From positions 310,001-374,000 of the forward strand of contig NC_092807.1 in the NCBI RefSeq assembly GCF_040954645.1: DNA of 64,000 nt. Reading direction: 5' to 3'. Position 1 is the stretch's first letter. Each line of letters opens with the position of its first letter. A program made the position numbers and the translations under genes. Source of the DNA: Diabrotica undecimpunctata. Lineage: Eukaryota; Arthropoda; Insecta; Coleoptera; Chrysomelidae. Shown here piece by piece: positions 10,955-23,574 of the stretch. The notes below the pieces were generated by a model. It saw nothing but the letters and a program-made list of their open reading frames with translations. It had not been told where the DNA came from and made no database searches.

Positions 10955-12910
10955 ATTATTATTATACATAAGCAAGGGCAGAGGGACAAGTCCCTATTAT
11001 ACCCAAAAACAAAGAAATTATATTAGTAATCTACTAGTAAATTACAAAATTACAAAAAAATATTGTAAAATTACAATTTTTGATTTAAAAGAAAAACAAT
11101 ATTTTGTATATGGTAATTAAGTCTCCACGTTGTCGGTGAAGTTCAAAAGAAATTAAGTTAGCCGTACTAAGTGTTATCCAAATGACTGCACTGAAACTCT
11201 CGAAAAACACCTCCAAATAAGATATAGGCTGGAGTTCGCACGTTTACAAATAGAAGTAATATGGTCGGACCAAGTTAGGCTGCTGTTTACGATAACACCA
11301 ATGTCTTTATACGAGAACACAGAATCTAATGGCTGCCCGTTAACAAAATACGGCACAAGTGGGTTATTTTTGCCAATTCGAAGCACTCAACATTCTTCTG
11401 CATTTAGGGGTAGTAGCCACGAAGTTAAAATAGAGTCCAAGTCCATTTAGAGGGTTAGCTGGTTTGTGATTGGATTGGCATATATTCTTGTGTCATCAGC
11501 ATAGAACGATATTTTACTTAAAACATAATAAGGAACATCGCTGGTAAGAACCGTAGAAAGCAGAGGTCCAAGGACAGAATCCTAGTCACTCCACTTTCTA
11601 CTAACCTGTATTATGAGAAAGATTTGCCAACACTAACTTTGTAATGTCGATCTGTCAGGAAATCATCTATCCAACGAAGTAAAGTACTGCGAACTCCGAA
11701 CTGTTCTAGCTTATGTAGAAGTCTGCGCTTAGGTGCACGGTCAAAGGCTTTAGAGAAATCTAGATAAACAACCTTGACCGGCTGCGAAATGTTAAGGGAT
11801 GACGTCCAGTCATTAACACAATGTAGAAGATTGGTTAGAGTAGAGTTACCTGAGAAAATCCATGTTGTTGTGTTGGAGTAACATGTTCCTGGAGAAGGAA
11901 TTTCCATCCAAGCTAGTCGGACGATAATTGTTGGGGTCGAGTTTGTTGTCTTTTTTAAAAATAGAAATGACGGATGCTAATTTTCAACTAGGGGGTAAGA
12001 AATTCTGGATAAAAGAAAATTACAAGCGTGTCTGCGTATCTTTTTAACAGTTTTGGTGTTAAACCATCTAAATCAGATGAAACGGTTGTGCGAAGTTTAA
12101 TTAAGTGTTGTTTGACATGATCCATTGTGAATTCAACATGCTGTAAGGATGCGCCGACACGATTACAGTTAATAGCAGGTAGATTGCCATCATTCGATTC
12201 TTTAGTAAAAACATTTGAAAATGCTAAAGAGAGAGTTTTCGGAAGATTCTTTGTCAGCAGAGCATAAAGTCTGGTTGAGTTTTTGAAGTAGAGGATTGGA
12301 AAGTATAGACGTCAAGGAGGATCGTATGTATTTAATGTTACCACTTTCAATAACTCTTGCTTCAAAATTTTGTCTGAGTTTTTAGATATGTTTGTAAGTT
12401 ATTTGAAAATCTGCGGTGGTTTTGGAAATTACTGAGAAGCCCAGTGCGTTTAAATTTCACCGTAGATATGTTTGTGATTAATTTGTTTTATTGCTGTTCG
12501 ATTTATCCAGGGTTTAAGGTTGTTTTTATAAATCATACGGAAGGTGGTATTTGTAGAAATTATATTGTGGACGGTATCGAGAAATGCAGTCCACATTAAT
12601 GAGGGGTCGGTTAAGTCTGCAAAAAATAAATGCCGTTAGATTTGAGAGTTTAGTGTCAACTTTAGAAAAGTCGGAGTACCATATGTTACAATATTATTTT
12701 TGAGAGGTAGTATTTAATTGAACCTGTGATGGGTTGTATCAGGTTTGAATTTACTACAAAGCTTTTAAACAAATTATGAGCGTTTTCGGCGTCAGATAAT
12801 CAAGTTATTGGCCAGGTGATCTCTGAGAAATTAAAACCTCCAATAATGATAAGATTATTAATAAATGACAGTTCTTTAAGTTTTGTAAATAAAACAGTAT
12901 CAAATATTTA
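10955..12910 (-). mobile_element. CR1/Jockey-like LINE, EN to RT, degraded
   Basis: This minus-strand element can be followed from the endonuclease to the 3' end. It contains LIIIGGFNFSEITW (about 12860; the usual GDFN is GGFN) and LIKLRTTVSSDLDGLTPKLL (about 12100-12040, RT start). Next comes KVVYLDFSKAFDRAPKRRLL (about 11780-11720) and YKDIGVIVNSSLTWSDHI (about 11310). The 98-aa and 70-aa frames 11907-11611 and 11386-11174 are parts of this one protein. Several stops and frameshifts make it non-functional. The 3' untranslated end lies near 10955-10990. Confidence 0.8.
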
Positions 12911-13214
12911 ATTAAGAGCAACGATTTTAGCATTGCATTTGACAGGAGAGTTTTTCATAAAGTTCCAGCCCCAAAAAATTCTTAAGTTTCTTCTTTTCAA
13001 CAGTTTCTTCTCTGAAATAAATATAAGGAGACAGGCGCATAACGCTGGATGGTCTCTTGGATGCCTTATTTACCAGGGCACTCAAGAAAAACTTAAGTTT
13101 TATATAATTAAGTAAAAAGTATGCCTTCCCAACGTTATGCATGTAATTGGGACAGGGTGAATTGGTTGGGTATATTTCATACATCGTATAACAAAAATTA
13201 CAAATGCTATTGAA

Positions 13215-13460
13215 AAAATGACGTCGGTTAAATAAAACTGGGCAAGACACGTCGCCAGATTATCAGACAACCGATGAAAAAAACGTATTGTCGAGTGGAG
13301 ACGAAGAGCAGAACCACCACCAACCAGATGGACTGAATGTGAATCTTAGTAGCAGTTACTGGATGCAAGCCACACAATACAAAGACAAATAGAAAGTGCT
13401 GAGAGATACCTATGTCTAGTAGTGGACGCGTACAGGTTGTTAATAATGATGATGAAAGAT
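13215..13460 (+). mobile_element. RTE-like LINE C-terminal fragment
   Basis: Plus-strand residues WAGHVARLSDN (about 13220) and RIVEWRPRAEHHHQPD (about 13275) lead to a WMQATQYK-type block. A small ATGATG tail follows at about 13449. This is the conserved end of RTE-type ORF2 proteins, in which a WAGHVAR motif leads to a GRPPTRW motif. Only the last 80 or so residues remain. Related ends occur at 36845-37195 and 54965-55995. Confidence 0.8.
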
Positions 13461-14154
13461 ACAGGATGCCCAATCGAACACTATTTTATAATAAAATTGG
13501 TTATATCTCGTAAAACACTCGGTGCAAAGTAGCATAAATTGAGTGAATTCTCAAGGGCTGTTCTATCAAAATTTATAATAATATCCAGGGCATTATATTT
13601 AAAATAACGAAGTTTTAGTCAACTTTCGGCGTAACTGACGAAAATTTAGGATTAAAAAGCTCTTAATCCTAAATTTTCAGATATTTATTACGTTTAATTG
13701 GAACTCCCAAAAAATCACCCTGTATATAATCATCTTGTGCCTATATTATATTTTCAATCACAACGTGTAATTACCAAAGTAGTAATTGTTACAAAATTCC
13801 ATATCGACTTATGTCAAATCCAAACGAATCACTTTTGTACAAAAGCTTATATTTAATTCTTTGAAATCATCCATTAATAATAACTACTTCCATTTATTAC
13901 ACAGCTTATTGTTTTGACAACAAATACATATATTATTACACTGTAGTCAGCATTATTGAATAAAATTGTTCTACTTAAAATGAGTTCATTTTTATGATAG
14001 AATTTTATGTAAAAATAATAATCAGAATGGTCTTTTTATATTACGTAAAATTTTAATGTTATTCAAAAATTTCTTCCTTGTACCTACTTAGATTTTATCA
14101 AATGTTTCGTATGCTAATAATTGGTATTGGTATTGGATTTATTGGTATTGATTA
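13461..14154. other. No gene seen
   Basis: This is AT-rich sequence without a usable reading frame or a recognised element. Short self-complementary words such as GGATTAAAAAGCTCTTAATCC (around 13650) occur, but nothing supports a function. Confidence 0.4.
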
Positions 14155-15610
14155 ATTTACTAAATTTAACTAAGTTGCAAATTGCAAAATAAAACCTTAC
14201 GAACTAGTTTACGAATAAGTTTAAGTTGCTGCATGTGACAACCAAATATATTATAAAAATACTTTAGTTGCTTGTACTTAAACATACTGTAATTTCTTAG
14301 TTACCTATTCGTTAGGAAACTCTTCAATTGTATAATAATATGGTCTTTCAGATAGATAGGATTTTGTTAAATTACGGAACTTAAGGAAAAAAGTTGTAGA
14401 TTTAAGTTGCAAAGGGAGATGGTTGTATAATTTTTTTGCTTTACTAACTCAGTGGAGGGAATCGGTAAATACACATCAAAGGTTGAATTTCTGGTGGAGT
14501 AGTCATGATTAGGTCTTGCTGGAAAAACATGTAGATGTTTACAAATTAAGCAAACAGTTTCTAGAATGTATAAAGAGGGAAGAGTTCAAATCCCGTGAAT
14601 TTTGAAGTAGCTTCTGCAATGTGTTATTCTACTGAGGCCAAATAGATAACGTATTACTCTTTTTTGTAATTTAAAAATAACATCAGATTGGCAGCTGCAC
14701 TAGAACCCCAAAAAGAAAGACCATATCGAAGATAAGACTCGAACAAAGAAAAATATGTTATTTTGGAAGATGCTAAGTTGATTTCCTTCAAAACAGATTT
14801 TATTGCGTAGCAGGCTGAGGCCAGTTCCTTACTTAACAAATCGATATGAAGGGACCATTTAAGGTTGCTGTCTATAAAAATACCAAAAAATTTTACAGAA
14901 TCAACGATACTGATCTCGCTATTATTAAGAAGCAAGGATTTATAGGCTAATGCTACTGTCTTATCCAAGTTGTAAATTAGAGTCGGATCAGGATTTTATT
15001 TTAAGAGATCAGCATTTGTAATTGTAGTAATTGTAATAATAATGGCTGTAATAATGGGCACTCTGGAAATATACTTTTTTCAAAGGAATCGGTAATTAGT
15101 GACACCAGGACTTCCAACACATTTTTTGGGAGATTTAAGAATTTTTATGGATAGTATTAGTACTACAGGAAGATTTGATTTTGATACTACTGATTATTTG
15201 AATCAGTTCAGATTTATTAACTGGTCTTATAAAGAATGAATTCGAGACCTTTTTTGAACTGGGAAGATAAGAAATAGGATCCTGTTGTGGCAAAATAGTT
15301 GATGTTTTACTTTTACTCACATTAACGAAGTATTCATTTAGATTTTCAGGGTTTGGAAGAGAAAATGTTTGGGCTGTGTTAGTTTTATCGAAGATCGTTT
15401 ATTATGGAGCAAGTTTCTCTTGCAACATTTTTAAAGCTTCCCAGACGATTTTGATAGTACATGTTTTTAGCTGATTTGATAAGTTTTAGATAGGTTCCTC
15501 TGTACTTGGAAATATATTCAGTGACAAAGATGTTGGTAGTAAATTTCTTGATGTACAGTAGTGAACGCATATTCTTGGCTGATAGACAAGAAAATGCCTT
15601 ATTGAAAATA
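14155..15610 (-). mobile_element. Jockey-like LINE copy B, internally deleted
   Basis: This is the longest of three minus-strand copies of one LINE (others at 180-738 with 2152-2254, and at 53262-53835). Readable parts in order are GTYLKLIKSAKNMYYQNRLG (about 15480, linker between EN and RT), FFIRPVNKSELIQIISSIKI (about 15230, RT start) and ISIVDSVKFFGIFIDSNLKW (about 14910), then LFESYLRYGLSFWGSS. The catalytic palm with YADD is absent: about 300 residues are missing between roughly 15130 and 15000. The 3' untranslated tail is shortened compared with copy A. Confidence 0.82.
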
Positions 15611-17868
15611 CAGACAAGCCTATCTATAAATCACTGAAATTATAGTCCACGTCCACAGAAGAAACGTGCCACCCAGAAATCAAGCACTAATTTCGGAATT
15701 TACGAGAGTTCTGTAAAAGTGTACAATTAATGGTGAATAGAATTTAATATGCACAATAAATGAAGTATATAAATATATAAAACATGGATATTATTTTAAA
15801 AACCTGACAATTTTTTTTGTTTAACTATACAAAGGAAGATGCATCTACTTAGTTCTATAAGTAGATAATTGCTAAATTGTTACAAATTTCTCATTTGGAT
15901 TGAATTCTTTGTTAACGTGCATAAGTAAGGTCATTTTGTAAACATTTTAAGGAATTATATTTATCAAACAAATAAATTAATTAAGCAAATTTGCAAGAGG
16001 TTTTTTATCAAAGTAAATAGCTTTTTGAATACATTTATATTTTTTTATAATGAAGCAACCTCTTTGCATCTATCGTTGTTTTTATCTTTAATTTATGTAT
16101 ATTATGACGTGATTAAATTAACGAAACCAATGAGTTAGTCGGCAAAAAAACCTTGGTGTCAAATAACTTACGATATAACAAAATATGTTACACGATGAGG
16201 AATATTGGAAGAATAAGAAAATACTGAGATCAAAGAAGAAAAGGTGCCTTTTATATGTAACCTTTTTCAAGGATTCTATTGATAAAACGTGTTAGATAGT
16301 TTTATTTTATTTTTGATGAATAAAAGTAAGTTGCAGAATATCCAAGAAAATACAAATTTTATTAACGATAATATGGTCAAAGACGGTACAACAGACAAGA
16401 GGAAGGAAAAGAAGAAAGGTCGAAGATGAAAATGGAAAGGTAAATCTGTAAAAGTTGTGCTTTTAAAGCTCACAATAAACAATAAGGTTTAACAATAAAC
16501 AACAAAACAAGTCAGGACAGGGCTGGAAAGAAGATTATGAATTGAAAGCACAATAAAATTAATAATTTAATAATAATTTATAATAATCAATTAATCCTTT
16601 TAACTGGTTGCCAAAACAAATAATGGGGATATGAAAAATAAGACAGATCACTTATGATATGATAGAATTAATTGACAATAATGGTCGATGATCTTTGGGT
16701 AATATTTCCCCAAAGGTTAGTTATCCATACAGTAAAAAATATGTGGCATAGAATAAAACAAGAAATAAACAAGGCTTTATAAAATATTCGGGAAAACTAA
16801 AAAGTGTTTTACGAATAGATAAAGTGAAAAATGAAAAAATATTAAACAATTGTTAATACTAAACCAATAGCACAATTTATAGAAAGGAGACAACTTAACT
16901 AGTTAGAGACAGAATGAATAGCAAAATACAAGCGAATACGGAAAGCAAGATGACAAAAAAAGAGAAGAAGTGGAAGACCTAAAGAGACTTAGTATAATGC
17001 GGTTGGAAAGATATTCTTATTCTTAAATTTCTGTCCTGAGGTTTCTCCAATCACCAATTTTGTTTTACGATAACTTATTAATAGATATACATGTTTGATA
17101 TACCGTTTTTCAAACAAGGATTTTCGATTTACATATTCCTAATTACAAATTTAAATATTGAATCAACTATGTAAGGAAAATCCATCTTGCGTTAGGAATA
17201 ACTTGCACGAAGGTCAATAAATTTTGAATCACACTTATACAAGAAAATAATGTACTTCCATGTGCAAAAGGTAAATATTTACCCATAAAGTTGTTAATTA
17301 GTAGGTAAACATGATTTTGCATATTTTCAATAATGTTATGACACTAACGTAAGAAACATACCAAAAAACTATATAATAATGGTTTCTTTTAATTACATTT
17401 GGTTTATCTTCAGGATAGATTGGCGTTTCTTGAGCACTTTGCACTTATAACAAGCATCAACGCTTTTACTTATTTATATCAAGATATGCTTTTCTTTAAA
17501 AAACTTATAGAGGAACTAAGTTTTTGTCTCAGAAAAGGCTTTATTTAATAAATAAGAAATGTCTAACTTGGAAAACTGCCAGTTTTCAAACTGCTTGGAA
17601 AACACTAAAGACGTAAGTATAAAGTTTGCTACAACAAACTATGGAGAACAAAACAAGCTTCCTATAAGAAATACAAAACCAACTTAAAAATAAAGTGAAA
17701 AATATAGAGTCAGAATTTTAACTTGAAATATGCAATTCAGAACAATAATAAAGTTCTTGAAAAAGATTTGGCAGATGTTTAAGAACTATGGAAAATCTGT
17801 AAAAAAGACTCTGCAAGTCAATGAGTAAATACATTTGTATCAACTAATCAAAATAAACCAAAAAAGTG
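15611..17868. other. No gene seen
   Basis: About 2.2 kb of AT-rich sequence in which I recognise neither host exons nor element proteins. Adenine-rich stretches near 16200-17000 give long open frames on the opposite strand, but their low-complexity composition (Phe, Leu, Ser) argues against coding. Confidence 0.4.
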
Positions 17869-17869
17869 G

Positions 17870-18985
17870 CTGACACCGCAGAAGAGATGGAGGTATGTAT
17901 TTATCGTTTAGTTGGACATGTACCAAAACGCGATATTGTAAAAATTTGTAGTGCTCAAAATATTTCTGTGTCAATTGGAGGTTGGCAATCATAATGGCTA
18001 TTTTTTTTTGAGCTTGCTGCTCTAAACAAATTAATCGATCTGCATTGATACCAATCACGTAGATTCTTCAACCATGAGTTCTGCCTTCGGTCAACAGATC
18101 TTCTTCCTTGAATCTTTCCCTGTATGATGAGTCTCAAAATTTCATATTTTGGTCCCCTCATCACGTGGCCTAGGAATTCCAGTTTTCTGGTTTGTATAGT
18201 GGTGATTAGTTCTGTTTCTTTACCAACCCTCTCCAGTACTGTACAGGGAACAGAGATTAATTCAGAGTATGGAGAACCAATTAGGAAAGTCATTGCGAAT
18301 GTTGGCCGACGATGTAATGTTTCACGAATGACTGTAAGCAGAATAATTTCTAGAAATAATTTAAAACGATATAAAAGAAAGAAAGCTCCTAAGTACACAT
18401 CAGCCCAGTTAGAAAAAATTCCTAGATGTTGCCGTGCATTGAGACGTATTCATTTTCCTGGTAAAATTCTCATTATTGATGATGAAAAGTATGAAGGGCA
18501 ACAACGAATTTTATACACGCAATGTACAAGATGCACCAAGTTAAATTTAAGGGAAAAGTGAAATTTGCCGATAAAATTTTGGTATGGTGTGCCATCTCAG
18601 AAGCTGGTATTTTAGAGCCGTTTGTTGGTCGTATCCGCGGTGAAGCTCTCAATACTGACAATTACGTTGGTAGTTGTCTTACAAAGCTTGTTCAATGAAA
18701 TCATATTTTGGCCCTACATAGCGTCATGCCATTAGGCTAGGAGACAGATTGGTTAACTGCTCAAAATATAAATTTTGTTCTCAAGCGCGGCAAGCTGTTT
18801 TGAGTTGAATGGTGTATAATAATAGCTGAGAAGCCCAAAATGAAAATCAGCTAAGGAGAAAAATTTTGCAAAAATTTCGTGAGATCGACTTAGAAACAGT
18901 CCAAAGGCTTATTGCACATGCAAGACCAAATTTACGTGCCATCGAAGATCACGGACCTTTTTCTGTTCTATGAAAATACATTATA
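17870..18985 (+). pseudogene. Tc1/mariner-like transposase relic, interrupted by a LINE end
   Basis: This is a plus-strand relic. An N-terminal piece (YRLVGHVPKRDIVKIC, about 17905) is cut off by a LINE tail (about 17980-18240). It resumes with RKVIANVGRRCNVSRMTVSR (about 18285, the paired HTH region). The first acidic catalytic block follows (LIIDDEKY, about 18472-18495), then VKFADKILVWCAISEAG (about 18560-18605) and GEALNTDNYVGSCLTKLV (about 18640). Stops and a deletion remove the second catalytic residue. The subfamily (D-D-D or D-D-E) cannot be decided. Confidence 0.75.
17980..18240 (-). mobile_element. LINE family 1 3' end inserted in a transposase gene
   Basis: This is a minus-strand C-terminal fragment of LINE family 1: TTIQTRKLEFLGHVMRGPKY (about 18215-18155), then RRQNSWLKNLRDWYQ (about 18095-18050) and ending IAIMIANLQ. 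The mariner-like transposase reading continues on either side, so the LINE is the younger insertion. It is strongly 5'-truncated, as is usual for target-primed insertion. Confidence 0.8.
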
Positions 18986-19165
18986 AACCTTAAATATGTA
19001 CACTTAATTTCCTGTATTTAGTTAATAAAATAATCTTAATTTACAATTAGAAAATACATATTTATTTTTTTCAAAAACTTTAGGGACATTAACCCGACAA
19101 TTATTCTCGATTATATGGAGCGACGATATTACAAACAAAACAAACCACTAAATCTTTAAGAAAAT
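18986..19165. other. No gene seen
   Basis: Short AT-rich interval between a transposase relic and a LINE remnant. Nothing recognisable. Confidence 0.4.
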
Positions 19166-19530
19166 AGTGGAAAACTGCTCACTGTATATCTTAGAGAAGT
19201 GGGTGAGAAATAAAAGAATGGAAAACAGAACAAATGCAATGGAGATGATGTTTTGAAGAAAAAAAACTCTAATGGATAAAGTGAGAAATGAACGAATAAG
19301 AGAACTAATAAATATGAAGGAGACGAAAGACGAAAATTGCTCTGGTATGGACATATGAAAAAGATAGGCGAGACAAGAATACTGTTGAGCACTGGGGAAT
19401 GGAAACTAAATAAGGAGATAAATAGAACGTCCTGGATTGCAGTGGAAACAATAAATAAAACCAGCAATGGAGAAAAAAGACCTCATTGAAGAAGATATAT
19501 GACAAAAAGAAATGGCGATGGGAATGTGGT
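19166..19530 (+). mobile_element. LINE C-terminal remnant
   Basis: Plus-strand residues reading RRKLLWYGHMKKIGETRILL (about 19329-19385) match the LLWYGHV-R type motif near the end of several LINE RT proteins. A Trp-rich stretch and a K/R-rich end follow. The large opposite-strand frames here are shadows of this A-rich sequence. There is no RT catalytic domain. The call rests on a single motif. Confidence 0.5.
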
Positions 19531-21019
19531 AAAAGGCAAACAGAATATCACGTATAAACCACGGATAGATAAGTACTAGGAATTAATCACAATTTGAATT
19601 TAAAATAAGTTTATTTTATTTACTTTTTATTTTGAGAAATATATATTTTCGTTCTCTACTGCATCATCGTTAAACAACATTACCAAACTAGGTAATCTTA
19701 TACTAAAAATGATTATCGTAATATCCTGCGATGTATATCTATCAAATTTCTAAAAACAGGTGAAGCATCATACGAAAAATTCATTGAGTGTAAACCTGCG
19801 AAAGGTCATCTTTGTCGTTGCACAATGGTGTTGTTTCTTTGTGCAACACACATAATATAAGCACGCATCTATTCATATCTAGATCATGGTCATCGTAATT
19901 TATTAATTTTATCGAAGATAGTATTAAATATTTTCTTGTTTTTTTAATGTGGCAATAAAATTATACAACTGTGGAAACCGAAGTGAAAATAAGTACGGAA
20001 AGGAACATTTCTACATAGAAATTATATTGGTAATATTTACTTTTACTGAATATGCCGGGACATAAAACATTAAAACGAGAAAAACATTAGTAGGTACTTT
20101 TTAAATTTGTATAGAAAGTAATTAGATTTTTAATGTATTTACTAAAGTACAAGGTTGTATTGGTTAAAGTTTAAAAATAATACTTGTTAGCGACCCATGT
20201 GTTTGCATGTGGACCTATTAGGTTGTAAGCATGTAAGTAGGTATTAAAAGACAACCATTAGTACAAGAAATATATTGGACACATAATTATTTAGCGACAC
20301 AATATCTCGATGGTAAGGTCAGCTGGTTTTTTTTCGTAAAAGGCTAATGATATAATCGGTCGATTTTTTGTTGGTAGTTTTTTGTTGTTTTCGTTTATTA
20401 AAATACTTAATAAATAATGAGCTTGTTGATCAAACATGCACTAGTAGGCCAATAAATGGACGTGAAATACTCCGATACCGTGCTATTTTCCGTGCCAACC
20501 ATCGAATAGCATGAACATTTGGATCTAGGTTCTACTTACCCCCACTTCATTTTTGTACTTGTACTGTTCATTGCTTTTTATTTTTTAGGAGAGAAAAGTG
20601 CCCCTATTGAAAAAAATCATGTAATTGTAAATCCAAGCAATTTGGAATTATTTAATTATACAGTGATAGCTATTAAATTTAGACATTAGATATCAGAACT
20701 TAAAACTCAGTGACGCGGGGACCGAACACAAACTATTGTGTATTTTTATGTATGAGAGAGTAATAAAACAATAAATTATGTATGCAAATCCCTAAACTGT
20801 TGATACGGGTGACTCAATGAAAAACAGATATTTGTCAACAAGTTTACAGAAGTATATAGGAAAACAATTTTAAATTGAGTATGACCACCAGGTATAAAGG
20901 TTGGAGCAGAATAGAATACAATAGTTGTGAGGGTTACTAATCCCTAAATAAGGTTGCTAGTGTCGGAGTGATGGAGGTTAACAGGTACTAATGAATTTGC
21001 AAGAAATGTAAGATGTTTA
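19531..21019. other. No gene seen
   Basis: About 1.5 kb without recognisable coding sequence or element. Base composition is that of the surrounding AT-rich DNA. Confidence 0.4.
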
Positions 21020-21047
21020 TTTTATTGGTTATATATAACCAATAAAA
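21020..21047. repeat. Perfect 28-bp palindrome
   Basis: The half-site TTTTATTGGTTATA is followed directly by its exact reverse complement TATAACCAATAAAA, giving a 28-bp palindrome with no spacer. It lies 45 bp before a second unrelated 28-bp palindrome and about 290 bp upstream of the DD82E transposase frame. Confidence 0.9.
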
Positions 21048-21092
21048 GTTTAATAAGTACCTACGTATTTGCAAAATAAAGTTTAATTCTTT

Positions 21093-21120
21093 AGATAAAA
21101 TAAAACGTTTTATTTTATCT
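21093..21120. repeat. Second perfect 28-bp palindrome
   Basis: The half-site AGATAAAATAAAAC is followed directly by its exact reverse complement GTTTTATTTTATCT. It differs in sequence from the palindrome at 21020-21047 but matches it in length and symmetry. Confidence 0.9.
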
Positions 21121-21336
21121 GAAATGAGTGCATTCCACGAAGTAAGGGTTTCAACAATCAAACATTTAATTCTTTAATTCCAGGAATCTACGACAGTAAT
21201 TGACTAGATAATTACCTTCTAAACTTATTCCACAGAAAATGTGATAGTGGGTTTTTCCATTTTGTATATAGGAAGGTCCAAGTGGCGTATTCAAAATTCT
21301 TAACAGTTCACTAAAAGTAGGTACTTCAGTTGCAAG

Positions 21337-22705
21337 GTGCAGTTTATTGTGTATACTAGTGTTATGGAAAATTTGGAAGTGCCGTGTAAACGCCGAAAAA
21401 TTGGTCCTCTAACAGTTAATGAAAAAACATTAATATTTAATTGTTTTAAATCATTTACAGACAAACGTTTATGTGAAAGTGTTGATGAGACCGTTGAGTT
21501 AGTTAGCAGTACACTTGGTGTTGGGAAATCTACGATTTACAGAGTTATTAAAGAAGAGAAATGTGGTAGTTTTCAAATGCCACGTAATGCTCCAGGGAAA
21601 CCAAAATTTCAAATAGAATATCATTTTAAAGAAGGACTTCGACGGAAAGTGCATGAATTCTTCTTTTAGACAAGAATTTCCAACATTGGATAAAGTTCTT
21701 GTCTCAGTTCGAGATGATAAGGATTACCCAGAAATGAGTCGAAGTACGTTATGGAAACTTTTAAAAGAAATAGGCTTCCGCTGGAAAAAGAATCCCAGAA
21801 AGTCTATTTTATTAGAAAGAAGCGATATTGTCATATGGAGAAGACATTTTCTAAGGACCATAAAGGAAATGGGAAACCAAAAAAGAAAAATATTTTATCT
21901 TGATGAAACATGGATCAACGAGGGTCATACACCAAATAAATTTTGGCAGGATGAAACTGTTACAAGTCAAAGGCACGCTTTTGTAAATAACTTATCTACT
22001 GGTTTAAACCCACCATCAGGAAAGGGACGCAGGCTGATAATAGTACACATTGGCAGTTCAGACGGTTTTGTTGAAGGTGGTTTATTAACTTTTGAATCAA
22101 CTCGTACCGGTGACTACCATGAAGACATGAACGCTGATGTCTTTCAAGAATGGTTCGAACAAATGATAGATCTTCTTCCTAAGAACTGTGTAATAGTAAT
22201 GGATAATGCAAGTTATCACTCCAGACTTATAGAAGGACTGCCCACAACCAAGTGGTTAAAAAAAGACTTGCAGAATTGGCTGAGTTCAAAAAATATTACG
22301 TACCATCCCGGATCTATAAGAAAGGAACTTTATTCGTTGTGTGCCCTTCATAAAGAAAAATTTAAAAAATACGAAATTGATGAATTTGCCAAAAATCGTG
22401 GAACGACAGTACTTAGATCCCCACCATATCATTGTGAATTAAATCCGATTGAACTGGTATGGGCACAGATAAAGAGTGAAGTTTCAAGAAAAAATACCAC
22501 TTTTAAAATTCATGATGTTAAACAGTTGTTTTTGGAGGCCGTAAATAATGTAAAACCTGAAAACTGGGAAAAGGCAGTAAATCACACTATTAAAGAAGAG
22601 GAAAAAATGTGGAAGCTGGACAATATTACTGATAAAATGATCGAGCCAGTTATTATAAATCTTGGTTCTGAAAGTTCATCTTCTGAATCTGATTTGGATT
22701 TGTAA
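21337..22705 (+). mobile_element. DD82E transposase of the Tc1/mariner-IS630 group, one frameshift
   Basis: This is the best-preserved transposase gene in the window. A 110-aa frame (21337-21669; start more likely at 21364, MENLEVPCKRRKIG) holds the DNA-binding part, with a helix-turn-helix-like TLGVGKSTIYRVIKEE. It overlaps a 350-aa frame (from 21653, other frame) ending at 22705. The reading is continuous across a one-base shift at about 21655-21670. Catalytic residues are visible: first Asp in IFYLDETWINEGH, second in CVIVMDNASYHS, and Glu in YHCELNPIELVWAQIK. I count 82 residues between the second Asp and the Glu, far more than the 34-41 of Tc1 and mariner. The C-terminus is acidic and Ser-rich. 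I recall a DD82E group named Sailor; that name is from memory. No inverted ends were found. Confidence 0.88.
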
Positions 22706-23574
22706 CAAGTAGCTGTAAGTTTTATATTAATATTTTTATTCATCTATTTAACATACCTTAGACGGTTTTAAAAACTCTTTTTCTCTTTTGTAATTTTTAA
22801 AAATTAAAAAAAATGTGAATTTTTTAAAACCCTTTTTAATGTAGGCCAGTCAGTTCTAATATAGTGTGTGATAAAAGAGGTCACTTTTGTTTACATACAC
22901 ATAACACTTTATAACACTGAAATAATTCATTTATTTTTTACAATTATTCAAAGTAATTTTTCAATTAATCTTGAGCACGCCCATGGAGTGGTCGGAGCTA
23001 CCAGTTAAAATTATGCTAATTACTCTCTTGTTCATAAAAATAAACTATAGTACTAGCAAAAATAAGAATGAAAATAATACCAAAACATTTTCTACAGGAA
23101 ATCACCGAGGAAAAATTCAATGTAGAATCACTGTGAAACGACTGAAGAGAAATGTAATGCAGACCAAGATAATTTAGAAGGCTAATATTGAAGAAGAAAC
23201 CGGCTTTAACGCCTACATACAAGAAGGAAGAAAAAGAAGAAGGCTTTCTTATAATTTATTATTATTCCATGTGATAGCTGTATATTTATGGTTAGTTTCT
23301 TAGCTTCTTCATCAAGTTGTTCATTAGTTTTGGTTGGTATATTTTAAGTCAATTCTCTCACTCCTGTCTAAAGCTCTCTCTCACTCCAGTCCGTTATTAT
23401 TGGTTAAGTTAGTTTTAAGGGTAAACTTTTGAACATCGTTCTAATGTTTGATTGAAAATAATAGACAACACTAACGGTGTAAAACGGCAACACTATCCCA
23501 CTACACACAACAATAGAACAATACTTCTAGTAAAGGAGTGATCGTACCCTCAATTTTATTCCCTAAACCAAACA
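22706..23574. other. No gene seen
   Basis: AT-rich flank of the transposase. It should contain the 3' end of that element, but I could not match any inverted repeat to the 5' flank. No coding region is supported. Confidence 0.4.

Noticed and set aside
19148..19505. Three overlapping minus-strand frames rich in Phe, Leu and Ser that look like membrane proteins
   Set aside because: They are the reverse complement of an A-rich, plus-strand LINE remnant with an LLWYGHMKK motif; composition explains the hydrophobic look.
22971..23222. Overlapping open frames on both strands after the DD82E transposase
   Set aside because: No known motif, low-complexity composition, and mutual overlap; best explained as chance frames in AT-rich DNA.
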